In this document: positions 1 to 6,900 of the stretch, piece by piece
How the letters are laid out: every line of letters begins with the position of its first letter
Position numbering within the stretch: position 1 is the first letter of the stretch
Source: CAZADH01 sp964483805
GTDB lineage: Bacteria; Muiribacteriota; Ozemobacteria; Ozemobacterales; Ozemobacteraceae
Length of the DNA: 11,384 nt
Assembly (NCBI GenBank): GCA_964483805.1
Contig: CAZADH010000206.1
Coordinates: forward strand, 1-11,384
Reading direction: 5' to 3'
Translations under genes and position numbers: made by a program
The notes under the pieces: model-generated
The model's database searches: none
The model's input: the letters and a program-made list of their open reading frames with translations, nothing else
What the model was told of the DNA's origin: nothing

Positions 1-1227
1 CTGTTCCAGCGCATCATCCAGAAAGATCCCAACAATTTTCACGCGTACAACAACCTGGGCATCGTTTACAAAAAGGCCGGCCAGCTCAACGACTGCCTGG
101 TCTGTTACCAACACGCACTGCGCATCAATCCTGACAGTTACTGGGTGTATTACAACCTCGGCCTCATCTACGAAGAAAACCGCAACGTCAGCGCCGCGCG
201 CGACATGTACGCCAAGGCGATTGCGCTCAACCCCGAGTTCGAGCAGGCGATCGAACGGCTCAAGAACCTGCCCGCCCCCGGCAAAGTGCCACCCCTGCCC
301 TCCCTGGCCGACGGCGGCAAAGGCTCGGGCGGCGGTCCCGGATCCGCCTCGGGATCCGGTGACGGCAAGGGCAGCAAAAGCGGCAGCAAAGCCCCGGTCG
401 TCGAGCAGGGTTCGGGCGACGGCAGCGACGCCGGACGACGCCTGCCCCTGCCGTCCGCCAAGGGCAAGATCGCGACCAAGCGCCAGGGTGCGGGCCGCGA
501 GCAGTGGCTGCAAGCGATGTCGGCGTTGGCCCGCGGTGACACGCCGAAAGCGCTCGACCACTATGTGCGCTGCCTGCTGACCGACCGCGAGTTCCTTGCC
601 GAACCCGACAACGGTCTGATCCAGAAGGGACTCGAGCTGCTGCGCGATAGACCGCAGGCATTGACCGACGGCGTGTTTTACCGCGGGTATCTCAAGTCAC
701 TGCAGGGGGCCGACAAAGCCGAAGTCGTCGCCGACCTCGAGGCGTATCTCAAAGGCAATCCGGGCGGCTCGTTCGTCACCCAGGCCACGGGCCTGCGCGA
801 CAAGCTGCAAGCCGAAATCGACGCGCAACTGGCCGCCACCGCCCAGGTCCAGGCGAACCAGGCAATGATCCAGGGAGCGCCGCCCGTCGTCCCCGCGGCC
901 ACCTACACGCCCCGGCCCAGCGACGTCGAGGTGCAGAAGATGACCGTCGGCGAAGTCATCGACGAAGCCAAGCGTCTCAACCGCGAAGGCCGGCAACGCG
1001 ACGCGCTCGTGGTGCTCAAGGGCGGCCTCGACAAAGAGCCCAAGAACACCGAGTTGATGCTGGTCATGGCCAACACGTATGTCGACCTGATGCTTCTGAA
1101 GGGCGACATGGAAGCCGGCCGCTACGCGCGCGAGACGTTCGAACAGATTCTCGCCGTGGCCCCGAACTCGAAAGAGGGCGCGCTCGCCAAGAGCATGGTG
1201 CTCGAACTCAATTCGCGGTTGCGCTAG
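1..1227 (+). CDS. TPR-repeat protein with Gly/Ser-rich linker (5' partial)
   Basis: The reading frame is open from base 1 to the TAG at 1225-1227, giving 408 residues. The true start lies upstream; the GTG at 145 falls inside a TPR and is not a credible start. Residues about 15-48 and 49-82 are two canonical TPRs, with the YNNLG / YYNLG and A-x-INP / A-x-LNP signatures. A low-complexity linker rich in Gly, Ser, Lys and Asp follows (about residues 95-160). Next comes an Ala-rich helical region, a short Pro/Val-rich linker near residues 290-308, and another TPR-like pair around residues 315-400. No catalytic motif is visible. TPR proteins are scaffolds for protein-protein contacts, and here the neighbours suggest a role with the glycosylation genes, though that is inference. 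Localisation cannot be judged without the N-terminus. The 159-base gap before the next gene leaves operon membership open. Confidence 0.85.
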   Translation: MFQRIIQKDPNNFHAYNNLGIVYKKAGQLNDCLVCYQHALRINPDSYWVYYNLGLIYEENRNVSAARDMYAKAIALNPEFEQAIERLKNLPAPGKVPPLPSLADGGKGSGGGPGSASGSGDGKGSKSGSKAPVVEQGSGDGSDAGRRLPLPSAKGKIATKRQGAGREQWLQAMSALARGDTPKALDHYVRCLLTDREFLAEPDNGLIQKGLELLRDRPQALTDGVFYRGYLKSLQGADKAEVVADLEAYLKGNPGGSFVTQATGLRDKLQAEIDAQLAATAQVQANQAMIQGAPPVVPAATYTPRPSDVEVQKMTVGEVIDEAKRLNREGRQRDALVVLKGGLDKEPKNTELMLVMANTYVDLMLLKGDMEAGRYARETFEQILAVAPNSKEGALAKSMVLELNSRLR

Positions 1228-1309
1228 CGTTCCCGAGCGGTTCTGCACCGTCGACCCGCCCGCGCCACGATGCGCGCGACCAGCCTTCCCCAGACCCAAA
1301 AACGCTCTT

Positions 1310-1334
1310 GTACCCCGCCGCCGGCGCGTGGTAC
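1310..1334. other. Imperfect inverted repeat (stem-loop) in the 159-bp intergenic gap
   Basis: The 9-base arms 1310-1318 (GTACCCCGC) and 1326-1334 (GCGTGGTAC) are reverse complements except at one position, around a 7-base loop. No T-run follows, so it is not a standard intrinsic terminator for the TPR gene. It lies 52 bases upstream of the preferred start of the glycosyltransferase and could be an operator or an mRNA leader hairpin. The rest of the gap (1228-1386) holds nothing else I can support. In a G/C-rich sequence such a stem can arise by chance. Confidence 0.3.
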
Positions 1335-1375
1335 TGTGATCGACGGCAAGGCAACACCCGGCGGCCAATCGCCGC

Positions 1376-1381
1376 GAAAGG
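1376..1381 (+). promoter_or_regulatory. Ribosome binding site selecting GTG 1387
   Basis: GAAAGG lies 5 bases before the GTG at 1387. After that GTG the protein opens with a typical beta-strand start, KTLLIEGWRGINHS. The upstream in-frame ATG at 1270 would add 39 Pro/Arg/Thr-rich residues unlike a glycosyltransferase N-terminus, and the bases just before it (ACCCGCCCGCGCCACG) contain no purine-rich site. This decides the start in favour of 1387. Confidence 0.6.
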
Positions 1382-1386
1382 CGCAT

Positions 1387-2544
1387 GTGAAGACACTACT
1401 CATCGAGGGATGGCGCGGCATCAACCATTCCTACGCCATGGTCAACCAGTACACCCTGTGCGAGCTGTGCAAATATAAAGACATTGTGTTGCTTCACCGC
1501 GACCTGCCGTTTCATTTCGAGCATTGGAGCACGGTCGACAACAACCCGCACTTTCCACCGGCCATGGCCCGGGTGATCGACGGCGTCGCCGCCGCCGCTC
1601 CCGACCAACCCGTCGACACAGTTCTGCGCATTCTCTTTCCCTTTCGGCGGTCGGCGGCCAAGGCAACCAGGATTCTCACCTACATGACCGGCGAGTTTGG
1701 CTTGCGCGCCACCAGTTTCGCACCGGATCATGGCTTCGTCGCCAACTTCATCGATGGCGACAATGCCATCGTGGTGCCGTCACGCTGGTCTAGAATGAAA
1801 CTGGTCGAGTATGGGTTTCCCGCCGACAAGATCCACCTCGTCCCCTGCGGCGTCAGCACCGACATTTTCTCGCCGATGACTGCGGATGAACGGGCCCAGG
1901 CACGCCGCGACCTGGGATTCTCTCCCGATGAGTTCGTCTTCTTGAACCTGGGCGCGATGTCGAGCAACAAGGGCATCGACCTGCTGATCCCGGCATTTGC
2001 CGCCATCCGTCAACGTCACAAGCACGTACGCCTGCTTCTGAAAGATGACCGGCGACTTTACGGCATCAGCGGGCTGGAGGTCGTGCGCACGGTCCTCACC
2101 GAGCACCCCGGGGTCGCCACTCCCGACCTGATCGGCGCGATCCGGTTTCTCTCCACGACCTTCCCGCTGGCCGAAATGCGCCGCCTATATGGCCTGGCCG
2201 ACACCTATGTGTCGCCGTATCGTGCCGAGGGTTTCAACCTGCCAGTGATCGAGGCACTTGGTTGCGGCACGCCGGCCATCGTGACCGCCGGCGGCTCGAC
2301 CGACGACTTCTGCGAACCCCGCACGTCGTGGATGATCCCGGCCCGTCACGTCGACAACGCCAGCAAGGGGATCAAAGGCACCGGTTTCCACCTCGAGCCC
2401 GATCTCGACGCCTTGATCATGGCCATGGACGACGCAGTCCGCAACCCCCGCTCCACCACGCCATCGTTTGCCGCCGGACGCGAACAACTGCTGCGTGATT
2501 TCGCCTGGTCGACCGGTGTCGCACGATTGACCGCGCTGCTCTGA
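1387..2544 (+). CDS. GT4-like glycosyltransferase (GT-B fold)
   Basis: This 385-residue protein, started at GTG 1387, is a predicted retaining glycosyltransferase that would move a sugar from a nucleotide-sugar donor to a glycan or protein-linked sugar in the cytoplasm. The C-terminal Rossmann half is clear. A segment NLGAMSSNKGIDLLI (about residues 187-201) matches the GT4 strand and loop that opens the donor domain. EGFNLPVIE at residues 281-289 is the GT4 E-x7-E motif that contacts the nucleotide sugar, followed by the typical ALGCGTPAIVT. The preceding VVPSRWS...PADKIHLVPCGVSTDIF is the usual inter-domain stretch. The length is normal for GT4. Donor and acceptor cannot be read from the sequence. 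A longer form from ATG 1270 is possible but less likely. The stop is 13 bases before the next start, so co-transcription with the downstream gene is likely. Confidence 0.85.
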   Translation: MKTLLIEGWRGINHSYAMVNQYTLCELCKYKDIVLLHRDLPFHFEHWSTVDNNPHFPPAMARVIDGVAAAAPDQPVDTVLRILFPFRRSAAKATRILTYMTGEFGLRATSFAPDHGFVANFIDGDNAIVVPSRWSRMKLVEYGFPADKIHLVPCGVSTDIFSPMTADERAQARRDLGFSPDEFVFLNLGAMSSNKGIDLLIPAFAAIRQRHKHVRLLLKDDRRLYGISGLEVVRTVLTEHPGVATPDLIGAIRFLSTTFPLAEMRRLYGLADTYVSPYRAEGFNLPVIEALGCGTPAIVTAGGSTDDFCEPRTSWMIPARHVDNASKGIKGTGFHLEPDLDALIMAMDDAVRNPRSTTPSFAAGREQLLRDFAWSTGVARLTALL

Positions 2545-2557
2545 AAGGCCACATAGA

Positions 2558-3919
2558 GTGACATTGTCAATACGAAAGGTTGTCATCGTCTGCGGCCCTG
2601 CCGATTTCGAGCTGCTCGCCATCACGACACCCCGGATCGTCGAGGCCGTTGCCGCCCACGACTACGAACTGATCGTCGCTGATGATGCCGTTGCGCGCGC
2701 CCGTCCGCTCGCCCACCCTCGTTTTGACGTCTTTGGCCTCAGCGAACTGCCGTCCTGGCCGCAAATCGCGGCGGCCGTGACCGCCCTGGCCACTGCCGCC
2801 TGCCCCGCTGCCGACGGCATGCCTCTGCGTCTGGCCAAGCTGGCAGCGTTGACCCGGTTGCGTCCCGACGACATCGGCTTGCTCTGGGAAGCGAACACGT
2901 TGCCGCTCAAGCCGTTGGTCTTTGCCACCGGCACCGGACAACCGGCGTGCTACCGGTCAGCGACCACCGACCCACGACACGCCGCCGCGATCAGCGGACT
3001 CACCGGACTCACCCGCACCGATCCTCGTGGCCATGCCGCCAACTCACTCCCGGTGCGCGGCCGGTGGCTCCACGAAATCTGGCGGACGCTCGAAACCCAG
3101 ACCGGAAAGCCGTGGTGGCAAGCGGTAATCGACCAGGTGGTCGCGCTGGCTTCGCCGGCGGTGTTCAATGAATACGAGTATCTCGGCACTTGCATTGCCG
3201 CGCTGTTCCCCGGGCAACTTGCCGACCTGCCGGGGCGGTGGTTCCGTTATGGCAACGCATTGTATGGCTCGCCGGTCAACCTCACCGATGATCTCGCTTC
3301 CCGACTGGCCGCCGATGTCGATTACGTGTCATTCGAGCACGACGACACCGTGCCGTTTCGAGGCCTGCAAATCGGGACGGGGCCGCAACGTCTCGAGAAG
3401 ACGATCTTCGAGAATCGCATGCTCAACAGCGATATCGAGCCGTTCTTCACGACGGATATCACGCTCGATATCACGCGAACACCCTGGTACATCCGGGCGA
3501 ACTCCCTGGAACAGGTGACCTGCAACAGCGTCATCGAGCACATCGACGATGTGGTCGGCCTGTTCAGAGAGATCGATCGCTGTCTCTTACCGGGGGGACT
3601 CATCGTGTTCGCCGTGCCGTTCATCGGGTCGTACAACCACGGCACCGACATTACCCACAAGCGCGGCTTCACCTTTGACGCATTCAATTTTCTGGTCAAC
3701 GATCGCAGCAACTACTTCTACCGTTTTCCCGACCGCCGACCGTTCGATTACCGCTGCGTCATGTTCTGGCGCGAAAACGTAGTCGAGGGCAAACTCGTGC
3801 ACGAACGGTTCGACCAGATCCCTGCCCGTGCCGACACCGGTCCGTGGGTCGAACGGGTCTTGCGGCACGAAATCCCCGGGTCGTTCGGTTACATTTTCCA
3901 GAAGGCCGGAGCGAAGTAG
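2558..3919 (+). CDS. DUF6492-like domain fused to class I SAM methyltransferase-like domain
   Basis: The 453-residue product starts at GTG 2558, with GAAAGG at 2543-2548 nine bases upstream, overlapping the previous stop. The first half (about residues 1-245) resembles the DUF6492 family found in glycan loci: an opening strand VVIVCGPADFELL, WEANTLPLKPLVF at 110-122, a GKPWW helix region, FNEYEYLG at 203-210 and a final RWFRYG. Family members as I remember them have an Asp-containing D-x-D/T-like motif before the TLPL segment; here it reads EANT, so donor binding by this half may be altered. The second half (about 265-453) resembles a Methyltransf_11 domain, with LQIGTGPQ at 270-277 as a degenerate motif I, NSVIEHIDD at 323-331 and LLPGGLIVFAVPF around 343-355. 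Motif I is weak, so catalysis is uncertain. A joint role in sugar transfer and methylation within the locus is inferred. Confidence 0.7.
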   Translation: MTLSIRKVVIVCGPADFELLAITTPRIVEAVAAHDYELIVADDAVARARPLAHPRFDVFGLSELPSWPQIAAAVTALATAACPAADGMPLRLAKLAALTRLRPDDIGLLWEANTLPLKPLVFATGTGQPACYRSATTDPRHAAAISGLTGLTRTDPRGHAANSLPVRGRWLHEIWRTLETQTGKPWWQAVIDQVVALASPAVFNEYEYLGTCIAALFPGQLADLPGRWFRYGNALYGSPVNLTDDLASRLAADVDYVSFEHDDTVPFRGLQIGTGPQRLEKTIFENRMLNSDIEPFFTTDITLDITRTPWYIRANSLEQVTCNSVIEHIDDVVGLFREIDRCLLPGGLIVFAVPFIGSYNHGTDITHKRGFTFDAFNFLVNDRSNYFYRFPDRRPFDYRCVMFWRENVVEGKLVHERFDQIPARADTGPWVERVLRHEIPGSFGYIFQKAGAK

Positions 3920-3939
3920 ACCGGCAGACTTGCATGGTT

Positions 3940-3948
3940 TGTAAATAC
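3940..3948. other. TGTAAATAC motif shared with the gap at 9663-9759
   Basis: The 64-base gap before the giant gene carries CCGGCAGACT at 3921-3930 and TGTAAATAC at 3940-3948. The same two pieces, CCGGCAGTCT and TGTAAATAC, recur in the same order at 9705-9714 and 9733-9741. The A/T-rich 9-mer stands out against the surrounding G/C-rich DNA and may be a promoter-like or regulator-binding element, but two copies are thin evidence. Confidence 0.25.
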
Positions 3949-3983
3949 GTGGCGTTCATCGTCACTTCGGGAGCGCACCGACC

Positions 3984-6900
3984 ATGAGCAGCGAAAACAC
4001 CCAGACTCCGACCAACGCCTCTCTTTCCCCGAGCAATCCGCTCGTCGTCGCCATCGATCTGCAACAGAAGGGCCGGGTCGCCGAGGCCGAGGCGCTGTTT
4101 CGCCAGATCCTTGGAGCCTTACCGACGAATCCGGTCGCGCTCTATTCGTTGGCGGTCATCCTGCTCAATAGCGGGCGGGTGCAGGAGGCGTTACAACTGG
4201 CAACAACGGGCAGTGAGAGCAATCCCGATTTCGCCCAGTTGTGGTTCGCCAAGGCGTCGGCCCTCCTGCAACTCCACCACCGCGAGGAAGCGCTCNNNNN
4301 NNNNNTGGTCGTCGACCCTCGCTACGTTGAAGCCCTGATCAACAGCGGCGCACTGCTGCGTGATCTGCGTCGCCATCTCGATGCCCTCGAGCGATTTCGC
4401 CGCGCCATCGAGGTGGCCCCCAATCACGAAACGGCGTTGGGCAATTACGGAATATTGCTCACCGAGTTCAAGCAGGGACCGCTTGCCGTCGAGGCGTTCG
4501 CCGCCCTGCAGGCGAAGAATCCCGACTACCCATTCGTTCGCGGCCTGTTGACGTACGAACGCATGCACATGTGCGACTGGACCGATCTCGAGGCAAACAC
4601 CGAGCTGATTACCGCCGGTGTGCGCACGGGCAAGCCGACCTGCAAGACACTCGCCTACATGGCGCTCTCCGATGCGGCCGCCGACCACCTGCTCTGTGCC
4701 CAGATCTATGCCAACGCCCAGCACTCCCGCCGGTTCGAGCCGGTGTGGCGGGGCGAGCGCTACCGTCACGGCAAGCTCCGCGTGGCCTACGTGTCCCCCG
4801 ACCTGCGCGAACATCCGGTCGGACACCTGATGGTCGGAGTCATCGAGGCCCACGACAAAAACCGCTTCGAGACCATCGCCATCTCGCTCGGGGTCGATGA
4901 CGGCAGCCGCATCCGCACCCGCTTCCTCACTGCCTTCGACCAGTTCATCGATGCCAAAGACATGACACCCCGCAAAATCGCTGAACTGATGCGAAAACTG
5001 GAGGTCGACCTCGCCGTCGATCTCGGTGGCTACACCTCGGACACCCGCACCGATATCTTCGTGCACCGGCCGGCGCCGGTGCAGGTCAATTACCTTGGTT
5101 ACCCCGGCACGATGGCGCTGCCGTGCTACGACTACATTCTCGCCGACCGGGTCGTCATTCCCGAGGAGCACCGGCAGCATTACACCGAGCAAGTCGCCTG
5201 GCTCGATCACTGTTACCTGCCAATTGCCACAGGCATCGAGCCGGCCATCCCGCAACCACGCTCGGCTTACGGCCTGCCCGAGAACGGCTTTGTCTTCTGC
5301 GCCTTCAGTCACGACTACAAGATCCACCCCACGATGTTTGCCGTGTGGATGAAGCTGCTCGCCGCCACGCCCGACAGCGTACTGTGGCTGGTCTCACGCA
5401 ATCAGGACTCGATGCGGAACCTGCGCCGCGCCGCACAGGATCACGGAGTCGCCCCCGAACGCCTGGTCTTTGCCTCGCGGGTGCCGCGCGTCGAGGATCA
5501 CCTTGCCCGCTACCGGGTCGCCGATTTGTTTCTCGACACATGGCCATACAATGCACATACGACAGCCGCCGACGCCATTCTCGTTGGCCTGCCGGTGATC
5601 ACGTATCAAGGCGAGTCGTTCCCATCCCGCGTCGCCTCGAGTCTGCTGACCACCCTGGGCTGCCCGCAACTGGTGACCCGCTCGTTCGACGAGTATTTCG
5701 CGTTGGCCAACGGTCTCGCCCACGATCCTGAGGCTCTCGCGCGCCTGCGCCGCGAGCTGGCTCCCGACAGCCGTCGCGATCATCCGTTCATCGGCCGCTC
5801 GTTCACCCGTGCGTTGGAAAGAGCTTTCACGGCCATGGTCGATGCAACCACCGGACCGGCTGCCCCCAATGGGGTCGTGAGCGCCACTCCCCAGATGCCG
5901 CCACTGGTCACGATGGCACGCGCCCTGCTCGACCAGGGCAACCTGCCGCAAGCCGAACTCTGTGCTCGCACGCAACTGAGCCAGGACCGCACCTGCCGCG
6001 AGGCCACGGCACTACTGGGAGACATACGATGTCAATATGGCTTTGCCGATGACTTTGCCCTGTCTGAGAAACGGCCGCCGCGCCATGACGGCAACGGTCG
6101 GTTGTTGATCAAAGCCTGGGGGTACGGTTTCTTCAGCGAAGCCCACCACCTGGCGGGCCAGTTGTTGCTGGCCGAACTGACCCGCCGCACGCCCGCGATC
6201 TGGTGGGGGCGCAACTGCTTGTTCCGCCACCCGGACGACGAAAACGCCATCGGGCGGTTCTTCGCTGATCTTCCCGCCGCCCGCCTCGATGATCTGCCCA
6301 CCAGCGCCGGGATTTTTCCCGGCAAATGGACGTGCGCAAACTTGCGCGACGAGAACATCAACAAATGGGACGGCCCCGACTCGCGCATCGCGGCCCAACT
6401 GTTGATGGGCCGCAGCGAAGCGTTGGTGGTGAGTGACTTCTTTTCGACGATCCGCTCGATCATCCCCTGGATCGGCCCTGATTCAGAACACTTCGGCCGC
6501 AACGACGACCAGCTCTATGCCTACATATTTCAGAAGTATTTACGTCCCCACCCGACGCTGGTCGCCCGTGCCGAATCATTCTGGGCCACCCACATGGCCG
6601 GACGGGCCTGGCTGGCCGTGCATGTGCGCGGATCCGACAAGGTCTTTGAGTCGCCGCAACTCGCCCAGGTTAACGCCGGATATCTGCCGTTCATCGACCG
6701 CATCATCCAGCTCAACCCGACCATCGGTCTGTTCCTGCTGACCGACTCGATCCCCCTGTTGGCCGAATACCGCGCCCGTTATGGCGAGCGCGTGGTCACC
6801 ACCCAGGCCGTCCGCACCGCCACCAACGTCGGCGTTCACCTCTCGGGGCAGGACGGAGTTCGCCTCGCCGAGGAGGTCTTCGTCGACGCACTCCTGGCCT

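Noticed and set aside
1308..1337. Promoter with TTGTAC and TACTGT boxes 18 bases apart
   Set aside because: Each box matches the sigma-70 consensus at only three of six positions, so it cannot be told from chance.
697..1386. Minus-strand ORF of 229 residues opposite the TPR gene
   Set aside because: It is a shadow of the TPR frame in G/C-rich DNA; its translation is Arg/Gly/Val-rich without recognisable motifs, while the opposite strand has clear TPRs.
1270..1386. N-terminal extension of the GT4 gene from ATG 1270
   Set aside because: No ribosome binding site and an atypical Pro/Arg/Thr-rich sequence; GTG 1387 has GAAAGG at the right distance and begins the fold properly.
4191..5327. Minus-strand ORF of 378 residues opposite the GT41 region
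   Set aside because: It runs through the N gap and opposes a strongly conserved catalytic domain; composition is typical of an antisense shadow.
5123..5731. Plus-strand ORF of 202 residues in another frame within the giant gene
   Set aside because: Arg/Pro/His-rich out-of-frame translation overlapping the GT41 catalytic motifs; no ribosome binding site or motif supports it.
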